64,000 bases of DNA from Favolaschia claudopus (Eukaryota; Basidiomycota; Agaricomycetes; Agaricales; Mycenaceae), in contig JAWWNJ010000024.1 in NCBI GenBank assembly GCA_037176885.1, positions 1,674,001 through 1,738,000 of the forward strand, given 5' to 3'. The position numbers and the translations under genes are program-made. Below are positions 13,026-25,089 of the stretch, piece by piece (the first letter of the stretch is position 1; each line of letters opens with the position of its first letter). The notes beneath the pieces are model-generated. The model was not told the origin of the DNA. It saw nothing but the letters and a program-made list of their open reading frames with translations, and did no database searches.

Positions 13026-14213
13026 ATGGCCAAGGGCAAGCTCGTCTCCGAAGATCTGAGATGGGCTATAGTTCGAATGTACACAGCTGGTGTCACTGTT
13101 CCTTTCATTGCGTCCTATACTAGCATTAGCCGAGCTCAAATCTACCGCATTGTCAATCTCTTTCACTCCTCTGGCAAAGTCCTTACAGCCACTGAACGAA
13201 GAAGAACTGGGCGCACAAGACACTTGACAACAACAGATGTTGCTGTACATTGTTTCCTTGCTCTCTGTGACTCCGACTGAGGCCTTTTCAGTTTTTGCAA
13301 GGCACCCTCGACCACACTTGCGACCGCTATCTCGATGAACTGCAACTCGATCTCCAGGAGACATGTGGTCGGGTAGTGTCCCAGTCTACAATCTGGCGCG
13401 CTCTGAGACGTAGCGGGTACAGGATGAAGAAGGTGCGAGTTGCTCTTGTAAACTGTCCCACCTATTCTCATATTCTGACTTATAGCTCACACGTGTCGCC
13501 ATCGAACGTAGCAAATACAAACGAGCCAGATTCAGGTACAAGATAGGTCTGAACTACCTTCCTCGCCAGCTTGTCTTCGTGGATGAAAGCTCATGCGACC
13601 GCCGCACGACGTATCGGGGGAGGGCGTGGGCGTTTCGAGGTCACCGCGCTGTTCGAAAGGCCTTTTTTATTCGAGGGACCCGGTGAGCAATGTCTTTGGG
13701 ACCATAATCTGATTTCAACCTGTCGCCAGCTGGTCTGTTTTGCCGGCCATCTCTTTGGATGGGATTCTATATGTCGACATCATCGAAGGCTCTTTCAACA
13801 CGGAATCTTTCGCTGCCTTCATTGATGGCCTACTCAACCAGATGAATCCCTACCCCAACACGAATTCTGTCATCGTTATGGACAACTGCCGCATTCACAA
13901 AGCGCAACTCATTCGGGACATGATTGAAGAGCGGTGCGTCTTTTTTTGTTCATTTACCCTTCTTGGAATGTGATCTCTTCCTGTTAGCGGCATGCGCTGC
14001 CTCTACCTCCCCCCGTATTCCCCGGACTACAATCCCATGGAGCCAGGATTTTCGAAGATGAAGGCTTATGTGCGTAGGCACGGGGACATCATGCGAGCAG
14101 CTACGCTGACAAACGACGAGAGAGCGGGGGTCATCACTTTACTACATAACGCTGTTTTTTCAATCACACCTGAGGACGCTCACGGATGGTTCGTACATTC
14201 AGGATACTTCTAA
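13026..14213 (+). CDS. Tc1/mariner-like DD34E transposase
   Basis: It cuts and pastes the element by binding the terminal repeats and inserting at TA. The N-terminus (about residues 1-60) is a helix-turn-helix region followed by a basic RRRTGRTR stretch. The catalytic core shows the first Asp in LVFVDES, the second in VIVMDNCRIH, and the Glu in SPDYNPME. Exactly 34 residues separate the last two, the Tc1 spacing. Four introns are needed: GT at 13239 to AG at 13291, then ones near 13432-13486, 13681-13728 and 13935-13987. All have good GT and AG ends and keep the frame, joining TTTD to FLQGTL at the first junction. The frame is intact to a stop at 14213 and downstream of the catalytic Glu reads normally, so the enzyme may be active. 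Confidence 0.9.
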
Positions 14214-14339
14214 TGTAGCGTAATTCGAGTACAAGGCTGGTTTATACATTGAACTGTTTCTAACGCATTGTGATCGGAGTACCAACGAGGATCAAGAAAA
14301 GAAATACAATGAGTCCATAGCGAAAACAGAAGAAAAGAA

Positions 14340-16019
14340 TCAGTGATCTTTACGTGCGTCAGCCAACCCCTGGGCCCATTCCTGCCTGCTCTGCATCTCC
14401 TGCTTTCGGATCTTGTCGCAGTCTTTGATAGCATATCGCATCAACGACCGCGCAGGCCCTATCTTCATCCCCTCGATGGTGTTCAATAGCAGCTTAGAAC
14501 CCATTGCTTCACCCTCCTCGGCCAGTTGAATGACACGCAGGATTCCGTGCTCGCGAAACGCCGCCGCGTACTGCCGAAAATTTTGACCATCCTCGCCGCG
14601 CGGTGATGTGTCCAAATCGAGTAGCCAGTCGTCTATCTTGGGATACAGAGTAGGGTCGTCGAGCACTGTTTCGTCGATCACAACAGGAGGGACAGCTTTA
14701 CGGGGAGATGGTTGGCGAGGAGGTTGTTCTGGGAGATGGGCAGGTGGTGGATGGGGATGATGCGGAGGCGGCGGATAATAAGCATATGGATATGGAGGAT
14801 ACGGTGGGTAGGGCGGGTAGGGTTGCGGCGGTGCATTCTGCGGCTGGCTCAGTTTAGCGCGGGAAGGAGCAGGCGCCTCATATCCGGCCTCTGTCGGAAG
14901 CCCGAGAACCTTGGGAGCCTGAGATAGAGAGGTATGGACGCCCTGGAACTACGAGGAAACACGTAAAATCTCTGCCAGTGTATGAAAGTCGCAGGAACAC
15001 ACCAATAGTTGGCTCCACAGGCTAAGATTCTGTACTGAAAGCTTGATGTGGTCGCCGTTGCTTGCGACAACACAATGCGCCGAGTGCTTCTCACAGTACC
15101 GTGCTTCTTCGAGGTCGACGAGCCACTCCGCCGCTGTTTTCGCTTTTTCGTCGCAATCTTGTTCGTCGTCTGTACCGACACTAGTTACTTGCTTTTTCTA
15201 CGAAAACATGAGAGATTTGCATTGATTTCGCGAGTCAGCAGGTCACATAATACCTTTCCCTTCTTCGTTGTCGTCTTCGCCACTGTTTCCTTCGTTTCTT
15301 TAGGAGTGTTATCGACGATAGTAATCTCAATTGCGTCTGTCTTTCTGCTCTTCTTGTTGCTCCGCGCAATGATCTCCGCACGAGCTGCAGAAAAGAGTTC
15401 TTGCAAATGTTGCTCGGTGTTGAGGATGCGCGGTTTATCTGCCTTCTTCCAGGAACTGAGTTTGTATGCGATCTGGAGCTTGCTTTTGCGAATGTCCATG
15501 GTGTCAGCTATCTTTTGCATACAGTCGTCGTAAGATGTGGTCGAAGAAAGCTTGGTCGTGTCGGAAGCAGCGCCAACGGGAACAATGAATTTCAAGGTAA
15601 TAGCTGGAATTCCTTGAGATAAGACAGTATGACTGGGAAGGAGGGAGAGGAGACATACGAAAATCATCCTCCTCATCCTCATCCTCCTCCTCATCATCAC
15701 TGGAGTCGTCATCGTTCGCTTCACTATCTTCGTCCTCCTGTTCTCGACTTTTCCTACTATTTCCGGCAGCAAGACCCAGAAGTCCTTGAGTAGCAGCTTG
15801 AACAAGAGAAAGATCATCGTCGTTGGTACCAGAGCTTTCATCAGATATGGTGATGTCGCCGCTGCTGGGGGTAGAGGAAGTTTTTCGGGAACGCAGTTTT
15901 AGTGTGAGTTTAGTACTAGGAGCTGGTGCAGGCTCTGGAGATGGTGCAGACTTGGAAGATTTAGGCTTTTTCGGAGGGCGTCCAGGGCCATCGTGCTTTG
16001 GCCTGCGCTTTGTTGCCAT
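14340..16019 (-). CDS. Passenger protein with AT-hook, acidic tract and SAM-like C-terminus
   Basis: It starts MATKRRPKH, followed by an AT-hook (GPGRPPKKPK) that should bind AT-rich minor grooves, then a Ser/Pro linker and a long acidic run of Asp, Glu and Ser. After an intron (donor near 15655) comes a folded segment of about 110 residues (ITLKFIVPVG to IEITIVDN). A second intron (about 15184-15240) precedes a short Cys/His segment (CEKHSAHCVV). A Pro/Tyr-rich linker then leads to a C-terminal segment, IDDWLLDLD to GMKIGPARSLMRYA, which resembles a sterile alpha motif. I recall similar multi-copy proteins in Agaricomycete genomes but no assigned function. It shares no sequence with the transposase. 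The whole gene, about 450-480 residues, lies inside the transposon repeats. Confidence 0.72.
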
Positions 16020-16043
16020 CGTGAGCACCAGGGAGAAGGAGGC

Positions 16044-16439
16044 AGAGATACGCGACCGTGACGCGTCACTGAGTTACTGAGTTGATGGGGATTCTTGGAC
16101 GCGTCAGTTGCGCGTCATTTCTGTCCCGTTTTCCCTACAACTTGCGGGGTGTGTAGGTAGGAGGTAGACGCGTAGATTTGTGTTTTTACTTCGTCCAAAA
16201 CGGCCGCTTGGTTGGCAAGAAAATTCTCATGCTTCGGGGAAGCTGGCGGAAATTGGGTTCACTAAATTTGTGTATTATACTACAAAATCTATACCATTCG
16301 ATTCGCCTTTCAAAAAGACGCATTCTCCATATGTTTTTATGGCGATCCGTCCAGAAATGAGCTCAGAACAAAGGATATGGTGCCGCATACCAAAAAAGGG
16401 TGATTTGTTACGTAGTCTCAACATTTCCGCAAACAGCAA
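16044..16439 (-). repeat. Right terminal inverted repeat (396 bp)
   Basis: Reverse-complement partner of 12595-12990. Its inner edge lies 25 bp upstream of the ATG of the passenger gene, so the repeat probably supplies that gene's promoter. The left repeat likewise lies 36 bp upstream of the transposase ATG, so both genes may share the same promoter sequence. Confidence 0.95.
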
Positions 16440-19400
16440 TAATGCTGGGTTTGTAGACAGTCATCATATTCGTGCACAAGTGTCATTTACTGGGAGTCTT
16501 CCTGGAAAACGGACACTTCCGTTACGGCGCTCCCCTTTTCTTATCGTCAATCCAACCTGTCTACACCAACAAGGACCCCGAGCTCACAACTAATGTTCAG
16601 CAAGGCCGAGATAGAATCGAGGCGGGTGCGAAGCATAAACGTCGTACGTTTGTCTCCCTCCTCCGCCAGCTCGTGCCACTCATTCGAGCGACGTCTTTGT
16701 TATATATAGTGGCTTCTGCGCACCACCCACGCGCCTCCTGTGCTGTTAACACCGTACGCCATCGCTCCGTGTCGCATCTGGACGAGGTATGCATCCCCCT
16801 TGACATCCACCTCCTCGTTTATCTTACTACAAGCCACCCAGATTAGTCGAGTCATCAACCCGCTTTGATACCATACAAAAAACTCTGCGTCTCGAGAGGT
16901 CGTTTATACATTTGTCGTCCCTTACCCCCGCGCCTCTCGCCTCAGCGAATGTCACCACCTCCACCTCCGACTCTCGACCGTCGTCTGGATTTGTTCCTCG
17001 CCAGTCTCCCGCCTTGCTCCCCAGCCGCTCGTCTCCGTCCCGCGCCGCCTTCTGGGCACGATAGACCGCCGATTTGTGCTCCCCGCTATCAACCGCTTAC
17101 ACATACACGAGGCACATCGTGTCTACGATTCGTTCACTCGCAGCAACCGTTGGTCCCGCCATTCACTACTGGCATCCCCTTGTTCTCGACACGGGGTCGT
17201 CGACGTCGTTCACGCATGCAAGGCAGTCCAAAGCCTCCATCAGCTCCACACCTCACCCGATTGCGCGCGGAGCCCATACTCGTCGATCAGCCACGCACCG
17301 CTTCGCTGGTGCTGGACTGATTGTTCGCGCCGTTAGAAGGCCCAGAGCAGCCCGTTTCGTCATGGATGCTGACCTGAGGGACGTCAAAGAGCTGGCTGCT
17401 GGATGCATGCGCAGGGCGGGTACGAGCGGCGGATGTTATGTGCGGCAAGCGAGCGCTCGGCGAGTGAGGCGGGGCACGCTCCGAGTTTCTCGGTGTCAAT
17501 TGCTGTATCGTATGCGTGCTACCTTCGCAAGCCGCCTCCATCGCCTTGAAAGGCACCTTCAGCGCGACCTTCCGGCGTGTCTTCCTTGGCTCGTATCCGT
17601 CGCCAGCGACGGCGAGGCGCACAATCTCACCATCGTGAGGTCGCCTTCGAGGGCGGAGGTCTCTTGAATTTGTGTCGCAAAGGTCGATATTGAGGCACAT
17701 CTGCAGGTATGCATACGAGGCGTTGATTTTGGATGGGTTTGACTTGCTCCCCAGGCACGGACCTCCAGCGTCTCGGAATACACGCTGCTCGGCGGTGTAG
17801 CCAGCATCTACGCCGATGGAAGCTTCCCATCGCGAATCGACGTCCCAGTCGGCCTTCGACCGTCCTCTCGGGTATGCCCCCATCTTCCCCGCTCTCTCAT
17901 ATTCATGAGCTAACCCTACTCGCCCCTCTCTCAGGTCGACCCAGCCATGCGAATAAGCCACCCCACCCTCAAAAAGCTGTCCCACCTGCAACGTTTCCCA
18001 AGGCATCACCGTCTTCGATCCAGAGGTATCTGTCGACAACCTCAATATCGACGAGGTGAAGCCCGCCCACATCGTCACGTTGCCTTCGGAATTGGAAAGC
18101 GGCGGCTGGCGGCGGAACACTGGAATGCCCTTGTTCAAGAGCCCACCGCGGCGCAAATGGTTAACATGGCTCGCAGGGTGGGGGCGCGTTGGATGGGGTT
18201 GACGAGTCGTTATGGATCGGATTCACTCGGTCGCAGCGTAGGCTAAGATTGACCTCGCGCTGGATTGGGAGGTTGCAGTTCCGTGCCAGTGTGAAGGTTG
18301 TAGGCGTCGTAATAAACTGAAGTCGAATTCATTCCGTTTCCATGCTGCATCCATACCTGATTGTCTGGCCGGTCCTCTGTACAACGCGAAAGTTGAACTG
18401 GATGGTCCTATTCAGTGTACGAGTCACACCTTCGGTGTAACCAAGACCCAACAAAGGGGGGAAAACAGACATGTAACGGCACTGAGATATGTAGGCAGAG
18501 TAAGTGGAGAAAAGTGAGGATAAGTGAGTAAGGTGACATTCTATCGAGATGTAGAGCAGGAACACTCGCGAGTCATACCTTCTCATCGCCCATGCCCATC
18601 TCACCCACTCGCCGCTTGCTTCCTCGTTGTCGACACTCGCCAACCACCGAACGTAAACGCAAGCTTCGACTGCTCGCCTCCCCGCGCCGGGGCCCGCAAT
18701 GAGACGATGTACTCCTCGCCTACCGCTAACAAACTCTGCCCCCACACATTCCCCACCCACCTCTTCGTCGTTCTTCACCCTGCTTCCAACAGCACCTTCC
18801 TCCGCGCCACTTCATTCCTCGACGACGGGAACCCCAGCCCAATACCCATCAACCCACGCCACCGCGGCGGCAGCGATCTCGGCCCCGGACTCCTCCTTCT
18901 ACTTGCAGTATCCTCCCGACGGAGACTCCCCTCGCGACTTAATCTACCCTGCGCATTACGAGGTGGCTGCGACTAGAATCCGCCCCGGCCTACTCCACCC
19001 CTCGGCCCTGTCAACACTCACACTCCCGCTCCTCCGTCTTCCCTCGGCATGGAGCTGATCGTAGTCTGTTGACGGAATCGCCAGAAACGCGGCACCAAGA
19101 AGATATTCGGAGGCGTGAGAGGGGGGCGTCGAGACGATGCGCAAACAGTAACGGAGAGCCAAGCTCGAGTGCGACACCACTGTGGCGCTGTAAAGCGCCG
19201 AACGTACTCTCACGAAACGCTTGCAATGCCCCGTCCATATCACAGCAGCTCGTCTTCCCAAACGGCGTCACATCCCCCGGCGCACAAACGAGGTCGGCGG
19301 CGCAACCCGCAGAAGCGAGAACAAACCCAATTCCCGACTGGCACCAGCAACGGGGGTGGGCGAGGGCGAGGCGTCGGAGCTGGGAGATCTGCGGACCCGG

Positions 19401-20459
19401 TACGCGCCGTCTACGTGCGGGCCGCGCGTGGTGACGAGAAAAACCCGGTCGACAAATGCAGCCGCATGCAATGACGTCGGGACGGACCGCGCAGCTGGCA
19501 AGCACCGAAACGAGCCACCTAAATGTCGTGACTCGGGCTGTGGGACATTGCGGAGAATGATGAGATTGGGGTTGCGGCAACGGTGGTCGGACGTAGGTAA
19601 GCATTCTCAATGGGAGGAGGGACTATCGCGCCGAGTCTGGGAGTGGGTTGATGGATCGAGGAGTTGGGCGGCTGGACAGGTCGAGTGAATTGAGAGGCGA
19701 TGTCAGAGTGGGGTAAAGTCGTTTGACTGTGAGGGGCAGGCACGGATGAGCCATTCAGCGGTACGAGGACGTGTTGTGTGGGAACTGATAGAGGCGACGC
19801 TGAATCGGCGCAAGACAGGTCAAAGGGAGGAGGGCCCAAAATGCGGAGTCCGTGAAATTGAGAGCTTGATGGATCCTCCAGCCGTCTGCATAGAGGGTAG
19901 ACTGGAAGTGGGTCGGGCGCCGATGATGACTTGGTGCTCCGCAAAGATCGAGCGATGTATCCTATCTCGAGTCAGTATTAACAATCAACAAACGGACTAG
20001 GGGCTCAGACGCACCGGTACCTGCGGTACACTACTAATTCAACACCAAGTCCCCGAGCTCGTAGTTGGCCAACATCAAGAAATTAGAGATCTAGAGATCA
20101 CAAGTGCTGGCATGCGCATATTTGTTCTGTTTTGGTTCTGTTCCTCCCCAACCAACGTCGGTCGGACTCAGAGACCAGGTAGGAACCGGATTAGGGTATC
20201 GAATCTTGCTGTCCAGTTGTCTATTCGCTTCCGAAACGCGAGTGGGGCGGTACCAGCGCAAGGTGAAGGGATTGAAAGTTGACATAGAGCTGGGTTGTAA
20301 AATTCTCAATGTGCATGTGTTGTGTTGAACAAGAGAGAGTCTGAGAGATTCCCGGTAGAAGGATGAGTACGTCGTCGACGCCGGACGGCGTGGTGGCGGA
20401 CAAGAAGCGTGGGAACAACAAGAATCGGCTACATCAGCAAAATCGGGAAAAACCTATAT
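16440..20459. other. GC-rich stretch with broken coding-like pieces, no complete gene
   Basis: Both strands carry several long open frames, as expected in GC-rich DNA. The most protein-like pieces are on the plus strand: TSSVSEYTLLGGVASIYADG near 17760-17820, then, beyond a GTATGC...CTCTCAG intron candidate (about 17870-17935), TCNVSQGITVFDPEVSVDN near 17985-18045. A PLVLDTGSS string near 17180-17200 resembles an aspartic-protease motif, but nothing around it supports a protease. I could not assemble a gene. Confidence 0.3.
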
Positions 20460-20467
20460 GGCAATAT

Positions 20468-21110
20468 TAGGGATCGGCACCGTACCGTATACGGTACGGC
20501 CCGTACACTTTACGGTGCTTTACGGCGGTTACCCCGGACGTAGCCGTAACCGTATAGGTCGACTTGGGGGCCTATACGGGACGGTACGGCATGTTTTACG
20601 GGGTGTTTACGGGGTCATACGGCCGTACGATTTTTTACCCACTTATTTGGCTTTGGGAGGGTCAATTTCAACTGCGGGGAGCTAGTTGAGGGTAAGCTTT
20701 TGATATTTGAACAGTTTCGGGCTGTTGTGTGGACGCTGACTGTATTTGCATGCAATCTGTTGGCGAAAGCACTGAGCCAGAGACCACCCGGCACACCCCG
20801 GCACATCAGTATTCAGCCGCAGGGTCAAGAATTGATGCGACGAAGACAAATGGATAGCCGACAGAGGATATGCGAGCTGTTGATACATCCGAGTCTGAGC
20901 CGAAGCCTGATAATCACACTCCCGCGGAATGATGTGGGTACGGGCCGTACAACGCCGTAGACGGCCGTACAAATACGGCTTCATACGGTAGTCGTGACGG
21001 CGCCTCCCCGTACCGTAAGGACGGGCCTCGAGACCCTGTACGGGACGGCTACGGGTGCCGTATTGTACGGGGCCGTACACCGTATTTTACGGTTACGGTG
21101 CCGATCCCTA
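20468..21110. mobile_element. Non-autonomous hAT-type element (MITE)
   Basis: It is 643 bp long with 17-bp perfect terminal inverted repeats, TAGGGATCGGCACCGTA. An 8-bp duplication GGCAATAT lies directly outside each end (20460-20467 and 21111-21118). TIRs beginning YAGGG with 8-bp duplications are typical of hAT transposons. The subterminal zones are packed with TACGG and CCGTA words on both strands for about 150 bp at each side, like the clustered transposase-binding motifs of Ac. The centre has no transposase. Confidence 0.88.
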
Positions 21111-21429
21111 GGCAATATAAGGTACTTACAAGGTGCGCAATGTTCATAATGTTCACAATAATTGTGAACAACATTGCAAGGCCTTATATCGCCTTAAGTC
21201 GAGAGTGCGCCAATTGACAATGTATATAATCATTGCCGGTCTTGCAATGAGCATAAGTGGTATATGGCGATATATCCCCTGGCGACGACATGCAAGGTGC
21301 TCGAAGGATGGTATGGAGGATGAATCTCACCGGTTCTTATGACCGTTGGAATTGTGCAGATCTCATGGAATGCGCAGGTAAAATGCAGACAGGAAATAAA
21401 ATATATTCGGCAGATACGACAATTCTAAT

Positions 21430-22661
21430 CTACGCTGCGCTGCGCTCTCGAGCTGCCCGACGTTGGCGCATAGTGAGGACGGAGGAGGAGGCAGTGGTGT
21501 CCGTCGACCCTTCCATGGTATTGGCACTGGCAGCGCTCTTGAAGACGCGTCTACGAAAGAGAATTAGTCGTCATCAAAGTAAGCGGGAGTGTTACGCACT
21601 GGTTCCACCAAGCCAGCAGATCATCAACCTCCTTCTGTGCGATGGGACCAGGGACGTCCTCAAACCAGTCGACGATGTTGTTGTAGTACGCGATGTACTC
21701 GAAGTCGCCGTCGGTGTCGTTCCAGGATGGTGCGTCTGACAAGGCGAAGCGATGCTATAAACATAAACAAACAACTCTCAGCTGTATACATCGATGATCA
21801 CGAAACGACCTACGTGGACGGCGGCATACGCAATGGACCGGGGCGTGACACGCCGCAGATGGAGCTTGTTCGCTACGCACTTCTTGCTTGCAGTGGAAGC
21901 CGCGACTTTTCTTCTCTTCTTGGGTCTTGAGGCGCTGTCAATACTGGCTGGCTGGATGTTCTCGACGTCGGATCTGGCGGCCTCGCGTTCTTTGTCAGCC
22001 TCCGCTTGCATGCTCTTAGCAGACTTCGGCGCCGTGAATATGTGCAGGTAGGTCTAATGTCAGAGTTGAGAGTACGGAACGTGATGAAGGAAAAAATTCG
22101 TTCACGCACCTGAAGCAACGACATGGACTTGAATAAGCCTTTCCCTGGGTTCTCCTTGTCAAAGACCCCGTTCTGATACACGCCACGCGGCCACTGCTCG
22201 GCCGTGATTTTATACTTGGGATCGCCGTTGATGACCTTTGCGCGCACTCTGACACACCTTTCAGCGAGGATTTCCAGCAAAAAGAAGACCTACTCGGCGT
22301 CGTTATAGTCGTAGTCCACGGGAAAGAGGAGAGGGCCGGTTATCTCTCCCTCAGCTCCACGGTTGTCTCGTGAAGACGGCGTCAGAGGATCTTTGGCACC
22401 TTTGTAATTGACAAAGTCCGCCATTGCAGCCCGCACGGAACTGACATCATCAGTGAAGGCTCCGTTAGCACCTTTTTGTAGCTATACACGGTAGGATTAG
22501 TGGTTATAAGGTACGCATGCACAGATACGACGCGCCTGTGCGAACATTGCCGACAGCTGATCTGGTTCCATATTGAGCAGGGCGGATTTGACGGCGGGAA
22601 AGCTCCCGAAAGCCACGGTACAGGCGGTCTTGTCTGGTATTGCGGCAATCAGGTCAGTGAT
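21430..22661 (-). CDS. DUF6698-like protein, C-terminal half (split gene)
   Basis: Six exons fit together with consistent phases: 22529-22661, 22294-22471, 22110-22257, 21814-22053, 21600-21755 and 21430-21550. They read LIAAIPDKTACTVAFGSF, LFPVDYDYNDAE, AEQWPRGVYQNGVFD, NPGKGLFKSMSLLQ, RFALSDAPSW and LLAWWNQRVF, then a stop. This is the pattern I know from the multi-copy DUF6698 family of Agaricomycetes, function unknown. The intron at 22258-22293 is only 36 nt. The N-terminal half of the same protein lies at 42612-43036 on the same strand. The 20 kb between them starts within the intron whose acceptor is at about 22662. The gene is probably not expressed as a whole, although these exons show no damage. 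Confidence 0.7.
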
Positions 22662-22709
22662 CTACTAGTCTGCACCCCTGGTTGTAGGAAATAGACTGTG
22701 TGCACGTAG

Positions 22710-22751
22710 CTAGCCATATAAAAATACAAACTAAACTTACGACTCTAGCCA
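22710..22751 (+). repeat. Left inverted repeat of the 19.9-kb segment
   Basis: 41 of 42 bases match the reverse complement of 42543-42584. Its inner part, TACGACTCTAGCCA, is also the left arm of a perfect local hairpin (22738-22770; 14-bp stem, 5-nt loop ending TGGCTAGAGTCGTA). That hairpin is absent at the right end. Confidence 0.85.
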
Positions 22752-23263
22752 TGAGTTGGCTAGAGTCGTATGAATTAGTCTCTTATCGGCGCCGTCGGCT
22801 ACGAGCCTTCGCCCATATTGAGCCCACCGGTCGGCCGTACGGTGTCTCCCGTATCGATGCTTGCCAGGGAAGCCGGAAAATCCGTAAAACAGTCAATTCC
22901 ATCATTCAAAGGCGCCGTCAAGCACATTTAGCCGACACAACCCCGATACCGCCGCAAATATTGTCGAGATTGACGGCATAATACGAAACGGTGCCAAGAA
23001 GGTATGAGTGAGGTGGTGACGGCACATCCGCGACACGGCGCAGACTGCCATCAACAGCGATCGAACGGTGGTCGGCGTCGTGTACGACAGCGAGCTCCCA
23101 AATTGAATCGAGAAAATTCGAACCTTAATTACCGCCTGAACATATACCGTGCCCCGCGAAGGTAATGTATAGGGTTACGGTTCACCAATCCCGCATCAAT
23201 ATTCAAGAAAGAAACTTGGTACTTCCCTGCACTGCTCCGCAATGAAGAGAATGGATGATACGC

Positions 23264-25075
23264 TGAAACGGTGCGTGTAGGTGTAGGCGTGAAATATACC
23301 GAAATATAAAATTCACAAAATCTAATCCAATACGACGTGTGTGTGTGTGTGTGTTCGGGGTGGCGGGAGCACGTATCGTCCCTCAGAATACTTGTGCAAG
23401 CTTCAATCAATCAAGGTCGCTACGTTTGAGCGGGACGAACTACTAGATTGTCTAGCGAGAACGTAGCGGGCAAAACGATTCGCAGCGGGAGAAGCGAAGA
23501 GTCACTCTTTCTGAGACTTCGAAATGAGAAATTCTGAGTCTAGCGGGGAGGGTCTCCGTGCCAATAGAAAAGCGTCGCCCGGTAGTGGATCGTCAACCGG
23601 CAAGAAGCTTTCTGGATGACAACCGGCGGGCAGAAGGCGCGGCTCAGCGGGACGGGGTTCTTATACGACCGGCGCGGCTCTGGCGAGAAGCGGGGCTCTT
23701 ATGTCGATGGCGCGGACACTAACAGTGACCCGGGCAGTTACACCACTACGCGGCGGCGAGCTCGAACGGGGGTCTTGGTTATACCGCGGAACGGCTGGCA
23801 CACGGGGCGTCGACGGCGCGGAATCAAGCTCGAACGGGGGTCTTGGTTATACCGCAGAACAGCAAGAAACGGGGCTTCGTATTTCAGGAGGGCTCGGGCT
23901 CAAAGGCTGGCGGGGCTCTCAAAGTTCTGGCGGCTCGGTGTGCCACAAGTCTTTCCGTATCACTCGAGTCTCTCTCAGATATCAAGTCTAGTCTCTTTCA
24001 AAGTTCAATTCAAATTCTAGAGTCCGCTACAAACTGCCCTTGTCTACGGGTAGGTAATTGACTGAGTAACAAAAAGTACACCGGGAGATTAAATACATGC
24101 AGCGGGAGCAGAAACAACCAAATAAAATCATGATGAGAGAGTGTCCAAGTTTGATGCCGCGCCCGCTGGGAACCAATGGTATATTCAGGATTGCGAGTCG
24201 TGAGTGAAAAGACTGCCTCCCGGAGAAAGTCCATGCGGGCGGGTGGGTATTGCGCCTTATTGCAGTGCAATGGCGTGCTGGTTGCCATGTCCCCGGGAGG
24301 GGACACGAAATTCTTCCTTCATAATATGGTCTTGCCGCTGGTCGAGTTGAAGTCGAAAAGGCTTCCCGCTGAGTAGTTAGTCAACGGCTCGACAGCGGTC
24401 AAGTTTGTCTCGTCTTCTATCTTCAGAACAGTCTAAGTTCCAGGGAAAATAGGGAGAGCCGAGTCGCGTTAGCGGCTCGCCACTCGCCGTTCGGGTTGTC
24501 CGCAATCAGCGGGAAATGCCCCCGGCAACTCGCCATGTCCTTCTCATCATTCTGACAGAGCCGTTGGCTGGATAGCCGCTGGCTCCGCGGTGCTCCCGCT
24601 GGCAGTCGGTTAAGTCCCGGCTGTCCGTAATCAGCCGGCGTACTCGTTTAGAGCCTGCCGGTGATCCTGTTCGTCGGTAGAGTGGTGGCCGTCCTGAGCT
24701 CGAAGTTGAACTCAGTATGGTCCCCCGCTAGATCCTCTTCATGTTGGTCGGCGGGTGAGCGCCTAACCTCAGGGAGGTTGGTAGTTCCTCTTAGTCGCCT
24801 CCAGCACCTTGAGATAGTGGTTTCCCACTAAGTCTCTTGGCCCGGCAGTTTAGAATAGTCAGCGGCAGAGTCTCGCACTCATGTTTAGGGAAACGTCGCT
24901 AAGCCGCTGCTACCCGTTGGTGTCCCACCAGCTTGTCGGCTATCCACAGCAATAAGATACTGCCCGCGAGGACGGGCATATCTTCTAGTATCCTAGCCTC
25001 ACTTCTCCCGCTGATAGGTCTCGAAAATCGATAAATTCCGGGCATTTCATGCCTAGCCGCTGGGCGGCCCTATCA
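23264..25075 (-). repeat. 3' LTR of the gypsy element (1812 bp)
   Basis: Plus-strand ends are TGAAACGG and CCTATCA, so it begins TGATAGGG and ends GTTTCA in element orientation. It is nearly identical to the copy at 38829-40641; I saw about half a dozen differences, including one 1-bp indel. A polypurine tract lies directly upstream in element orientation (25076-25089), which identifies this copy as the 3' LTR of the minus-strand gag-pol. It contains a (GT)n run near 23337-23353. Small open frames inside are copied in both LTRs and are not treated as genes. Confidence 0.88.
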
Positions 25076-25089
25076 TCACCCCCTTTCTA
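25076..25089 (-). other. Polypurine tract next to the 3' LTR
   Basis: On the minus strand it reads AGAAAGGGGGTGA and directly abuts the LTR start TGATAGGG. This is where plus-strand DNA synthesis is primed in LTR retrotransposons. Confidence 0.75.

Larger units (their letters stand above)
12595..16439. mobile_element. Tc1/mariner-like transposon with long TIRs and a passenger gene
   Basis: The element starts TTGCTGTTTGCGG at 12595 and ends with its reverse complement CCGCAAACAGCAA at 16439. TA lies directly outside both ends (12593-12594 and 16440-16441), the Tc1/mariner target duplication. The terminal inverted repeats are 396 bp each and look identical wherever I compared them, so the insertion should be young. 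Inside are an intron-containing DDE transposase on the plus strand (13026-14213) and an unrelated gene on the minus strand (14340-16019), arranged tail-to-tail. A normal Tc1 element is 1-2.5 kb with one gene; this one is 3845 bp. Confidence 0.92.

Noticed and set aside
17176..17205. PLVLDTGSS, an aspartic-protease-like motif
   Set aside because: No second DTG, no flap region and no consistent exons around it; likely chance.
17287..18156. 289-codon open frame on the minus strand
   Set aside because: GC-rich DNA keeps several frames open here, and the plus strand reads more like protein in short pieces. No motif recognised.
23616..24020. Small open frames inside the LTR (copied at 39181-39585)
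   Set aside because: No ATG context, domain or splice structure; Gly/Arg-rich by composition.
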